From Micrasema longulum (Eukaryota; Arthropoda; Insecta; Trichoptera; Brachycentridae): DNA of 64,000 nucleotides. Below the pieces are notes generated by a model. The model was not told the origin of the DNA and searched no databases. It was given only the letters and a program-made list of their open reading frames with translations. Both the position numbers and the translations under genes were made by a program. This document shows positions 54,841 through 64,000 of this stretch, in pieces (position 1 is the stretch's first letter; every line of letters starts with the position of its first letter). Location of the stretch: positions 1-64,000 of the forward strand of contig JAGVSM010004270.1 of the NCBI GenBank assembly GCA_022494885.1, written 5' to 3'.

Positions 54841-55459
54841 TTTCGTTTTGCTTTGAGGAATATATTTATCTAGGACACAAAGTCAAACTTGGTAAAGATA
54901 ACCAGATAACGGAGTTACCAAGAAGAATAGGGCTAAGTTGGGCTGCTTTCGTCAAACTTAAAAATATTTTTGAAAATAAAAACGACCCTATATGCTTGAA
55001 AAGACAAGTATATGAATCGTGCATATTACCGGTGACAACATACGGACTAGAAACCATGTCTATAACACAAAAAAGTAGCCAGAAATTAAAATGCACGCAA
55101 CGATCCATGGAAAGACAGATGCTCGGTGTATGTCTAAGAGACAAAATAAGAAATTAAGAAATAAGGCGCCGAACCGGAGTCGTGGATATCATGGATCGTG
55201 CAGCGAAATTGAAATGGCAGTGGGCAGGACACTTGGCGAGGCAAAACGATGGCAGGTGGACACCCAGAATAATAAAGTGGTGACCATGGGCAAACAAAAG
55301 AAGTGTTGGAAGGCCACAAAAAAGATGGGTCGATGACATTGCCTCTATTGCCGGTAAAACGTGGATGATGAAAGCGGGTGATATGAAGGAATGGAGACGT
55401 TTGGAAGAGGCCTTTATCCAGCAGTGGAGAGAATAAGGCTGCAGAAGAAGAAGAAGAAG
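54841..55459 (+). mobile_element. RTE-type LINE 3' end with 12-bp target duplication
   Basis: A frame with only two stops encodes EYIYLGHKVKLGKDNQITEL, RQVYESCILPVTTYGLETMS, MERQMLGVCLRDKIRN, EIRRRTGVVDIMDRAAKLKW, WAGHLARQNDGRWTPRIIKW, SVGRPQKRWVDDIASIAGKT and WRRLEEAFIQQWRE, then a stop at 55436 and a GAA-repeat tail. This is the C-terminal third of an RTE-type pol, close to families common in Lepidoptera. ATACTCTGGGCA flanks the insertion at 54829-54840 and 55460-55471. The 114-117-codon minus-strand frames are shadows. Confidence 0.85.
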
Positions 55460-55570
55460 ATACTCTGGGCAATAAGTACCAAGACATCGGTGATTCATTC
55501 CATGTGAAGTTTTGTACCTAAAAGGCGGCTCTTTTCTTGTATTCCGTGGGTGGGAGAAACTAGTACTTAG

Positions 55571-56600
55571 TAGTTATATATATATATATATTTGGATAAT
55601 TTATGCAGCGCCATTTTTGTAAAATCACCTCAAGGGCGCTGTACAATAAATAAATATCCCATCACGTCTTGCAGCTACAGAGCGCATGGACGGTTGGGAT
55701 TCTAGTTCCTCGTCTCCAATTATAATATATTACAATAAATTATTATATATAGGAGCTATGCGATAATGTTACTTTCCAAGATGTCTTCCATCTATTGATG
55801 CATTGCCCCTTTTATAGTCTGCAGAGAATGCAACTGGAGGCGCGATGCAGAAGTCTAAATAAGGATTTACACGATGTTCATGTAGTAATTAGTCATAAGG
55901 ACTTGTAAAGAGAGGTAACATTATACATGATAGATATAGTAAAAGCAGTAAAAGGTATCAATGATAGCGGGACACCAAATGCTGAACACTCTTCAAGTGG
56001 ATCGGAAGATCTGTTGATGAATTACAACAGTCCGCTTTCTCCTGACGAGTTTTCTTTTCTTTTTCTTTTCTTCCTCGTCACTAAAGCAAATGCGGAGAGG
56101 CTCCTGAAACAGGCTACAGCCGAAACCTTCCACCCGATCCTTACATATTATATCAACTAAATAACTAAAGAAAGTTTTTCATTAAAGTAAATTTAATAGA
56201 ATAATTTTTTTTTTTTAAGTAAACAAATAAATAACTATCCCTTTGAAGTAAATGTAAACCTTGTACATTACAAGCAAGGTAAAAGAATAATGCAACTCAC
56301 ATATTAAAATATATATATATGAGAGCTAGATTACAGCATGTCTTGCAGCTACAGTGCGCATGTATATTTTATTTTACAATGAAGTTCAGAGTTTAAGTGA
56401 TATTTTTAAAAAAACTAAACAAAAAACAAATTTATAAAAAGTCTTGCAGCTACTGAGCGCATGGACGGTTGGGATTCTTGACCCCATTTACTAAATTAGG
56501 ATATTTGATAGCTGATAAAATTTACCCATTAAAGCTAGATTACTTATCGTCTTGCAGCTACAAAGTGCACGGACGAATGAAATTCTAGCAACAAAAATTC
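55571..56600 (-). mobile_element. Modular retroposon, copy 2, split by an R1-type LINE
   Basis: It repeats the plan of 12935-13757: (TA)n, ggataatttatgcagcgcc with its hairpin partner, then modules with gtcttgcagctacagagcgc at 55664, 56338, 56441 and 56548. Between modules 1 and 2 lies the insertion 55746-56325, flanked by the similar words ataggagcta and atgagagcta. Confidence 0.6.
55746..56325 (+). mobile_element. R1-type LINE 3' end inside the modular retroposon
   Basis: The plus strand reads DVFHLLMHCPFYSLQRMQLE and ARCRSLNKDLHDVHVVISHK, parallel to IEHLLFQCPFFSLQRHNLEA in the LINE at 3690-4250. It is truncated just before the zinc-knuckle-like segment. The 77-codon frame at 55927-56160 is probably 3' sequence of the same LINE; no domain was recognised in it. 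Confidence 0.6.
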
Positions 56601-57110
56601 TAGAAAATATTTTTTGTCTAAAAAAATGTTTAAATGTCTTTATAAATACATTTCTTTCCTCTATTTTATTCATCGATTTAAAATTAATATATTTTTTATA
56701 AAGTTAACCATAAAACGCTTCTTAATTTGTAAATAACTATTAGTATTAATTTATTTTAAAATTATATCTTTTACTTGTAAAGTTAAACTTAACTCTATTT
56801 ATCTGTAAGTATCACAGATATGTTAAATAGCAAGTATAATAATATATAATAATGTATTTTTAAATTAATATGTAAAAGGTACTTAGTGCCGTTTATTTGA
56901 ATTAAATAAAAGGAATAAAAAATAAAGTTTCGTTTTTGAAAATGGAATATTCATTCATTTTTTTTTTTTACATCTAATTTATAACATACTGATAAATAAA
57001 TAGAGAGTTTTTCTATCTCTATTAAAGTACACTTATTATTGTTAATAGTTTTTTTTAGTTTTTTTATTTTTAGGTTTGTAAGATAAATTCAACTGAGATT
57101 TCCGGATCCG
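56600..57110. other. A+T-rich stretch, nothing recognised
   Basis: Simple A+T-rich sequence without copies or frames of interest. Confidence 0.35.
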
Positions 57111-57114
57111 GTGC

Positions 57115-57470
57115 TTTCTACAAAAAAATGGACAAACTCAAAATATTGTAAATAAAATCAACTGGACCAGGAAGCAGTATGAAAATTGAAATAAAATAGG
57201 CAGATGTATCTCTTACTAAGGTTTCAGATCTTTTACTTCACATAGATCAACAGATGGAAGAACAAAGGAATATGGATGTTCAAACATGGTGTTAGCTGGC
57301 CATTTAAACCAGCCAACGACATGTCATACGCTGTGAAAATACCTAGTCTTCCATTTTCCTTATGTAAAAATATTATTTATCTCTATTGTAATATATTAAT
57401 TTTATTAACTACCCAGGGGATTAAATTTAATTTTTGTCTACAAAAGCTTGGACAAACTAAAAATATTTTT
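57115..57470 (-). mobile_element. MITE-A copy, decayed
   Basis: It starts near caaaaaaatggacaaactc and aaaatattg, has caacagatggaagaacaaag, ggccatttaaaccagccaac and catgtcatacg, and ends with ttggacaaactaaaaatat. Both ends can be recognised although diverged. Confidence 0.55.
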
Positions 57471-57479
57471 GATTTGAAA

Positions 57480-57600
57480 ATACTCAATTTTTATACTTTA
57501 AGTAGGGGAAGGAGGAAACGCAGTCTTGATTTTCTTTATTGAAACATATTTCCGTATTTTATCCTTGGATTATGGCATCAGAGCAATATTTTTTATACAC
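57480..57600 (-). repeat. Dispersed repeat D, inverted copy
   Basis: The segment tttccgtattttatccttgg, attatggcatcagagcaat matches the reverse complement of 5815-5870. Class unknown. Confidence 0.4.
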
Positions 57601-57739
57601 GCTATAGAAATGTAACATTGGCGTCTCTATTGTTTTGCATTTTTGATAAATTGTTTTTTGTGGGAGCTGGGACCATCCAAAAACCAAAAAAAGCGCCTAG
57701 TTTTATCTGCCGTCTTCAGACGTACGGTATTTTTTATTT

Positions 57740-58058
57740 ATTTTTTTCAAAAAATATTTACAAAATAGTCTTAAATTAAAGTTTTGCTGAGTTGCATACA
57801 TACAACTCGTCAGCAGGTTCTTATAAATTGCATCGATTATTTACACTTAACCTACATTAACAATCATTTTACTTAAAAAACATTACATATTACATTATCA
57901 AAAATTAAAAGCTATCACTAATACTAAAAACTTTTTTCTATTAAACATAATTTGAGCAAAAGTCTCTCTCCTGTATTTAACTCAGTATTTTTAATATTAT
58001 TTGGTAACATATTAAATATTTTAGGTATGCTGTATTGCAGTGTCCTTTTATTTATGTA
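57740..58058 (-). mobile_element. LINE 3' end
   Basis: The minus strand encodes RTLQYSIPKIFNMLPNNIKN and GERLLLKLCLIEKSF before a stop, a Jockey-group C-terminal pattern. The 3' part reaches an aaataaataaaaaa end near 57740. The L-alpha tail abuts it at 58060. Confidence 0.55.
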
Positions 58059-58059
58059 T

Positions 58060-58373
58060 TTAACTTTTTGTACATGATGTTATTTGTACATTGGCGGGCT
58101 TATTGCCAAATGGCAATTTCTTCCAACCAACCAATAAAATAAAAGTTTTATTTTTATAATTCAAGTTACAGGACATATTCAATAGAAAAAAAAGATTAAA
58201 AAGCTAAAGAAATATAAAAATAGAAATAAACGAATTTTTTTATAAATTAACTTAAATCAAAACTATTACTCAATGGGATAAAGGAAAAAAAGAGGAAAGA
58301 GGAAAAATGAAAGGAGGAGAGATTAAGGAAGAGAAAGGAGATGTTTCTTCAGACGTGATTTAAACTTTTGCCA
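58060..58373 (-). mobile_element. L-alpha LINE tail, copy 3
   Basis: It is nearly identical in order to 27714-28020, from tttatttatgtatttaac and attggcgggcttattgcc to ggagatgtttcttcagacg. It is truncated within the last codons of the pol frame. Confidence 0.65.
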
Positions 58374-58543
58374 TATTTATTGCAATATCTAGGAACAGCT
58401 AGACCTTCTATACTAGTAAACCTGGTGTTGTAATCATGTACCAACTTTTTTTATACTCGGAGTGCGACGCATGCTGACAAATTAATTTGTACCAAAGTAG
58501 AGTAGACTAGTGTACAAATATAATCATTAAACTCAACACAGAA

Positions 58544-59140
58544 AGTTTTATACTCATACTCTCTCTTTTTCATATTGTTGTATGGTCTCCATATTATGAT
58601 GTTCACATCAAGAATATTGAATCAGTTCAACATCGATTTTTAAGAAAGAAGGGCTGGAGGTTGGGCTTATCCAGAGACCTATATACGTATAATGAGTTAG
58701 AAACTACCTTGAATATATATTCTCTTCAAGACCGTCAAAATAAATCCAACCTTATAGTCCTATTCACAATTCTCAACTCTATCTTTGATGCGCCTGAACT
58801 ACTGAGCTCAATAAAATTAAATATCCCAACTAAAAACCTCAGACAAAACTTACTCTTTCATACCGATAACCATAGAACTAACTATGGATTTCATTCCACT
58901 ATGCCCAGAATTCTTAGGTCTGCCAACAAACATACCAGTCTTGATTTCTTCGATAACAAGTTGTCTTCTTTCAAACGATCACTGAATCAAATTCAATTAT
59001 AAACACCTCTTTCCCGCTTCCACTCCCACAAAGTCTACTATAAACCACTGAGTCTTTCTATTTTTTTATAATAATTTTCTAAGTATAAATGTGTCCATAA
59101 AAATGCCCATTGGGCGTATATATAAATAAATAAATTTAAA
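58544..59140 (+). mobile_element. Jockey-type LINE 3' end with intact frame
   Basis: The plus strand reads EYIESVQHRFLRKKGWRLGL, NELETTLNIYSLQDRQNKSN, FDAPELLSSIKLNIPTKNLR, TNYGFHSTMPRILRSANK and FDNKLSSFKRSLNQIQL, then a stop at 59001. This is the classical Jockey-clade pol C-terminus. The 3' part has gcccattgggcgtatatata and an aaataaataaat tail. It is 5'-truncated. Confidence 0.8.
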
Positions 59141-59329
59141 AAAAATCAAATTAGTTCTATTTTGCGGTGTGTAGATCGGGACAGTCAAATTCCGATTTTG
59201 TCGATTTTAGTAGGTCAAAATTAATCCGACGTCCAGTTGCCTTTTTCGTACAGCCCCGGGGAAGGAAGGAGGAAAATTAAAGTTAATATACCTATTCATA
59301 AAAATTGTCTGTTACTGCATTTCCTCGCA

Positions 59330-59410
59330 ATAATAATAATAATAATATTAAGCTGATTTATAAAGCGCCATTTTTGAGAAAAATCCCCTCATGGGCGCTT
59401 TACAATTTTA
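59330..59410 (-). mobile_element. CR1/L2-type 3' tail
   Basis: The segment aataataataataataat, gatttataaagcgccattt and cctcatgggcgctttacaat is the inverted form of the tail at 22230-22325. Only the tail remains. Confidence 0.55.
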
Positions 59411-59611
59411 TACGTAAACTTACATCAAACTATGCTAACATTATCTTAAAATGTATAATTTCTCTGTACGTGTGATGTCACCGAACTCCTCTTAAACCGC
59501 TTAACCGATTTACGTGCGGTTTTCAGAGAAATATAGATCTTTGCGCTGTGCGTGTTCGTAGATATTAAAATCTTAAATCCAATATTAGCAGCATAAATGT
59601 TTTATTGATAT

Positions 59612-59761
59612 TTGTTTTATTATTATAAATATTTGTTTAATATTTGTTTTATTATTATTAATATTTGTTTAATATTTGTTTTATTATTATTAATATTTGT
59701 TAAATATTTGTTTTATTAATATTAATATTAGTTTAATGTTTGTTTTATTAATAAATATTTT
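59612..59761. repeat. 32-bp tandem repeat, about 4.7 copies
   Basis: The unit ttgttttattattatta-atatttgtttaatat repeats exactly every 32 bases at 59612, 59644, 59676, 59708 and 59740, with few substitutions. It is very A+T-rich. Confidence 0.8.
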
Positions 59762-59764
59762 ATT

Positions 59765-61990
59765 AAGGAGCATAAATGTTTTATTAATCGATATACCAGG
59801 GTTGCATTCGAGGAGAATGCATTTACAAAAAAATGGAATGATGTTGTTTTTTTGTGTATAAAAAAGTTGGTTTTTTGTGGATCTCAATCAGATTCTTCCG
59901 TAAATTCCTTATAATTTCTACCCTTTTATTTATTTTTACCGGATTTTTAGCAATACTAAAATAATATTAAATTGAATACATTAAAAAAAATCGTATTCTT
60001 ACATAAGTACACACCTCTGTTGGTGAGAAGATCGATGTTTGACGTTTGCAAAAAGAATGCCCTATTTGAAAAAATATTTATTTTATATTTTGGAATTCAA
60101 CCATAAACAAGTACCTAAGTTCCTACTTAAATTAAATATTTAAATATTAACAATGTTTAGTTTTGGCATTCAAACACAAACAATTACCTAGATATCTACT
60201 TATCAATGAAACGTCTTTTTCCAAGATAATAAGTGTATATTCCTTTAATTATGTTTATTTTATTATAATATCAAAATTTTCAATTGGTCAACTATATTAT
60301 GAAAATCCCTCTCCTCCACTCCTCCACTCTATTTCCTCATCCCTTAACCTTCTTAAGAGCTCTTTTTTTTTTTTCTCATGTCTTATATAATATATTATTT
60401 TTCTCTTTACTATGTAACATGTTCTCTCAATATATTTGTGAAAAACTTTAACTGGATGTATGTACTATTTTTTTATATTTGTATTCTTATATAACAACTG
60501 TTGTTTTTCCTTAATAAATAAATAGCAGGCAAACCAACGTTCGGGTAGGACAACGTCTGTCGGGTCCGGTAGTATGTTATATTTTCTGATTTTAAAATTG
60601 AGCGTGTGATAAAATAAAAAGGTAAGATTTCAGTTGAGATCTGAACTGACTGGGACAGCTAATGATTCCAGGCAGAGCGCCGGATTTCGACAAGTTTTCC
60701 TCTGCCTGAATCAAATGCTGACCTAAGAGTAGATTTTTCGACATGTATTTTCCCGATAGGTCCGATAGGGAATAGAAGGGAATATAACCCGGGACCTAAT
60801 CCATGGTAGCTAATAGTTGAGTACTTGACCACGGTCCGACTAGATAAATTGGTGCGGATTGGAGGAAGAATAATTTGGAAACAAAAATGAATCGAACAAG
60901 GGTTGTATTGTTGAAAAAACTCGGCGTTCGACAAAAGCGAAACAAAAGACACATATAGTTAGCAAATCGTTTGGACAAACAAACGTTCCCAGCATACGTA
61001 AACGCGACTGAAGCGTAGACATGTCGGGTATAGCCTATAGATAGGTGTGCGTTCGATATTATCCCGTCCCTTACTGCGCAAAAAAATCCGCGCGTTACGG
61101 TAATGTGTAGTCAATACACTTGTATAAAATAAGAGATTTTGAATTTAAAAAATGAAACTTGCGCAAGAAATTATTTTAATAACTGTAAGTTGAAGTCAAA
61201 AGCGATAATATTTAAATCTAATTGCTAAAAAAAAAAAACATTAGCTGACGTTAGCAGCTCTACCAAAGAACTGCCCTTAACAAAGGCTCGAAAGCAACTG
61301 CGGCGCAAAACTGGCGTACATGTGGTAGTGGTATAGGTTACATTGCTACTGGCCAGCGTGACGCGTGACTTTGTCTCTCGCGCTGGCGAATATTCATCGA
61401 GAGTGAGACGTGGAGAGTGTTCGAGACAGCTGTATATTTGGGACTCTTATATACGACATTGATACGCCTAAAAGTACAACTGAGGAATGCCGAAAATCAT
61501 AACCCAGTATTTATAACTTATATATATAATAAAGTTATTAGAATATATGTACCAAGAGGACGCGTACGCTACGGTACACATACGAGTATCTACACAGTAA
61601 AATGCCATACCTCCATTATGATGTCATAGTTGAAGATAAGTTCTCCCGTGCGATTATGAAGATACACTACCGACCCCTCTCTATCAAGTTTTCAGGTAGG
61701 TACATCGATATGTACCTACCTCAAAACACATATCTACTCATTAAAAGTTTAAAAAAAATGTTTTTGCTTCAATTACAGTTTATTTAATTTTTAATCGTTC
61801 TGAGGTAACCACTTATTTTCTTAAAAGCCTGTTTAAAATGGTGAAATAAGTCAATTTTGAAGCCGAAGTAAATTCTGACATGACTGTCAGATTTGAATCC
61901 GGACGGCTAGATGCGGTAGCTAGATACACCCTATTAACATATATTTAAAAAAAAAATATTTCATAAGTTAGCTTATATTAAAACTAATAT
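59765..61990. other. No feature recognised
   Basis: A word near 60548 (cgggtaggacaacgtctgtc, gggtccggtagt) resembles the 3' end of some insect Helitron-like repeats. 60480-60530 has an aaataaata LINE-like tail. 61240-61640 has higher G+C. No coding call is possible; three overlapping minus-strand frames near 60800-61020 have no known domain. Confidence 0.3.
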
Positions 61991-61999
61991 AAACTATTA

Positions 62000-62545
62000 T
62001 GTACATTTACATCATCTATATATATTTACATTTCCTTACAGTAACTTATACATTTATTTTTAAATTCTTTCAGACACTTTTCATTCTTCATACATTCAGG
62101 CATCTCATCATACATTTTAAACCCTTATACATCAAACAATTTTGCGACTCAGCTCTTTTCAATAATGGTAGTCTTATTTTATCCTTTTGTCTAGTAGCAT
62201 ATTCATGACAATTTTTGTTTAAGACAACTTTATCCTTAAAATATTTTGGTAATTTATCGTGAAAAAATTTGTGTATAAATATCAACATATTAAATTTAAG
62301 TCTCCTTCTTACAGATAACTCATTTTTTTTACATTGTTATATTTATTTTTCTTAAGAACTATTCTCATCGCTTTATTTTGTAAAATTTCTAGTTTATTTA
62401 AATTTCCTTCATTTGCTAAAAATAATATAAGAGTATCTAGCCGTAAAAATACTTCCACCTTTAAAGAAAAAAAAAAGTTATATTTTTTCCATATGTTTTA
62501 CTATCTTTTAGAGTGTACGTATCGAAAGTTAAGTATGCCGTCTAG
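62000..62545 (-). mobile_element. LINE pol C-terminal fragment
   Basis: The minus strand reads LEILQNKAMRIVLKKNKYNN, then LKFNMLIFIHKFFHDKLPKY, YATRQKDKIRLPLLKRAESQ, NCLMYKGLKMYDEMPECMKN and CLKEFKNKC (small shifts allowed). The order, with YATRQ and GLKxYxxxP, is that of Jockey-group pol proteins. The 3' end is near 62000. 62545-63200 has nothing recognised. Confidence 0.65.
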
Positions 62546-63199
62546 GTAATTGTCAAAAGTTACATTCAATCGCGAATTTTTTGCTTTATTTGAAAGGTTT
62601 ATGTTTCTGATAAAAGTAAAATAAATTATTCACACATCCACATGAACAAAACAGTGATATTAAAATCAGGGAAAATATTTTTATCTTTGGTATGTTGAAA
62701 AATTAATTCAAATTAACGGCAATAATAATTTGTCAAACTGAACGAACCGCCACAAAACCATGACATTTGATTATTTTTAATTACAATAACACGAAATTTT
62801 GTCACTTATTTTTATAAAGGGTCGTCCGAATTTTAATTATTTTGCTGATTGGATTTATGGCATTTGATCAAACGAAATTAATTAAATACAATACACAAAA
62901 TGATGCCATTGATATCTGTGTTTTACGGACACGAATTAATGACTGCTGCCTTTTTTTGATTGACAAAATAATCAAATGGTCGCCTGTGGATATTTTTCAT
63001 ACAGTCGATACATTAATTTGAAAGTTGGCAATTTGCACTAGGCGAGTTTATTGACAAATTGCTAATTTTCCATGAATCAGGAAAAGTACCAGTTTAAAGA
63101 TAAATATTAAACAATATAGTAGGTTTTAGCAAAACTGTCGTTATCAATCCTTTACTAAATATAATCTTTGCTAGGATTCGCTAAAAATTATGTAGTTTG

Positions 63200-63662
63200 G
63201 CTATGATGTAGTTTTCAATATTCTTATATGGCGCAGAAGCGTGGACAATTAAAACACGTGAGCTGAAGAAAATAGATGCCTCCGAGATGTGGTGTTGGCG
63301 TCGAATGCTGAGAATACCATGGACAGCTAGAAGAACAAATGTCTCCATACTGGAGGAATTCAACGTAAAAGTTCCCCTAACGGCTATATGCTGCCAACGT
63401 ATTCTGCAGTTCTTCGGACACATAGCTAGATGTGACCCAGAAGATCTGGAGAAAATAGTAATCACGGGCAGTGTGCCAGGACGAAGAAGCAGAGGCAAAG
63501 CTGCAGCTCGATGGATCGGCCAGATGAAAACAATGTCACGGGAGATCCTATATAGAGCTGCGGAGAGGGCGCAGAGCCATGAAGAGTGGAGACGCTTTGT
63601 CAATGGAATGGCTGGTGAGAGTACCGATGATCACGACCCTTTGTTCTGAGGAACGACAGAAA
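63200..63662 (+). mobile_element. RTE-type LINE C-terminal end, intact frame
   Basis: An open frame reads FLYGAEAWTIKTRELKKIDA, EMWCWRRMLRIPWTARRTNV, ILQFFGHIARCDPEDLEKIV, SVPGRRSRGKAAARWIGQMK and EWRRFVNGMAGESTDDHDPL, then a stop at 63649. A gaaaagaagaagaatg tail follows. YGAEAWT, WRRMLRIPWTARRTN and FGHIAR are hallmarks of RTE-like pol C-termini. It is 5'-truncated near 63200. The 140-codon minus-strand frame is its shadow. Confidence 0.85.
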
Positions 63663-63689
63663 AGAAGAAGAATGATGGAGTTTGACTAG

Positions 63690-63956
63690 GCTTCATTATC
63701 ATAATTCCTTTTCCACACCTAATGGTGCATATGGCACTGCATTAGTAAATCGCGGCGAATCTTGATAATTTTTTGTTAGATGAAGGTACGATGATCAGTC
63801 TTATGTTTCAGGTGCCAGCCCCGGGACTATAAAATATTTTAGTTACAAAAACGCCTTTTTAAATCAATATTTCATGTCAACCGTGACGGGAATCGAAGTC
63901 GAGACCTCTTGCATGGTAGATAAATGCACTGACCACTACACCACGAAGCCGACTAG
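63690..63956 (-). mobile_element. SINE-A, full length
   Basis: The minus strand starts agtcggcttcgtggtgtag, has ctaccatgcaagaggtctcg and a box-B-like gacttcgattcccgtcacgg, and then the SINE-A body back to ggtgtggaaaaggaatta. Together with 9572-9830 it defines SINE-A at about 260 bp. Confidence 0.75.
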
Positions 63957-64000
63957 GCTTAAAAGAACAATAAATCTGAATTTTCTGTAACCTTAGAGTA

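Noticed and set aside
55134..55498. 114- and 117-codon minus-strand frames
   Set aside because: Shadows of the RTE pol coding sequence on the plus strand.
63181..63603. 140-codon minus-strand frame
   Set aside because: Shadow of the RTE pol C-terminal frame on the plus strand.

Overview
The window looks like an A+T-rich intergenic stretch of an animal genome, most probably an arthropod and probably an insect. The evidence is the mix of elements: RTE, Jockey-type, R1-type and CR1/L2-type LINEs, Penelope-like retroelements (PLEs) ending in a GIY-YIG domain, a THAP-bearing P-type MITE family, hAT and mariner remnants, a short Helitron, and three tRNA-derived SINE families. No complete host gene, rRNA, functional tRNA gene or CRISPR array could be supported. 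Almost every long open frame is a 3' piece of a retrotransposon or a chance frame inside a repeat. Family labels such as MITE-A, SINE-A and L-alpha are working names made here by comparing copies within the window.

Layout. 1-9.6 kb: MITE-A pieces, a SINE-C next to a Helitron, an R1-type LINE end with two extra tails, and the first hammerhead-like units. 9.6-14 kb: a nested locus, an RTE LINE end split by a P-type MITE (itself split by a Jockey LINE) and by a modular retroposon. 14-20 kb: three further hammerhead-bearing repeats, LINE ends, SINE-A and SINE-B, and a long palindrome. 20-24.8 kb: an inverted pair of Jockey fragments loaded with insertions (MITE-A, a hammerhead element split by a CR1/L2 LINE, family C), a foldback element of two direct plus two inverted modules, and a truncated PLE inside a LINE tail. 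25-32 kb: LINE ends, a SINE split by a LINE, a MITE-A split by a LINE, and a complete 760-bp P-type MITE. 33-37 kb: a hAT transposon with a nested LINE, then several LINE ends. 38-44 kb: a MITE-A tandem array and more LINE ends. 44-52 kb: sparse, with two further TIR elements, a mariner scrap and an RTE end. 52-57 kb: a PLE GIY-YIG end followed by a hammerhead-like motif, MITE-A copies, an RTE insertion with a 12-bp target duplication, and the second modular retroposon. 57-64 kb: LINE ends, a 32-bp tandem repeat, a second RTE end and a full SINE-A.

The most interesting theme is a set of nine hammerhead-ribozyme-like motifs. Two lie about 90-115 bp downstream of recognisable PLE GIY-YIG C-termini. 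Three sit in a separate repeat of about 200 bp with no coding capacity, which resembles animal retrozymes or solo PLE terminal repeats. One, on the minus strand at 14859-14905, keeps the core bases, stem I, stem II and a self-complementary stem III. All families share one extra base between the CTGANGA core and stem II. All calls rest on reading alone; no alignment or database search was run.
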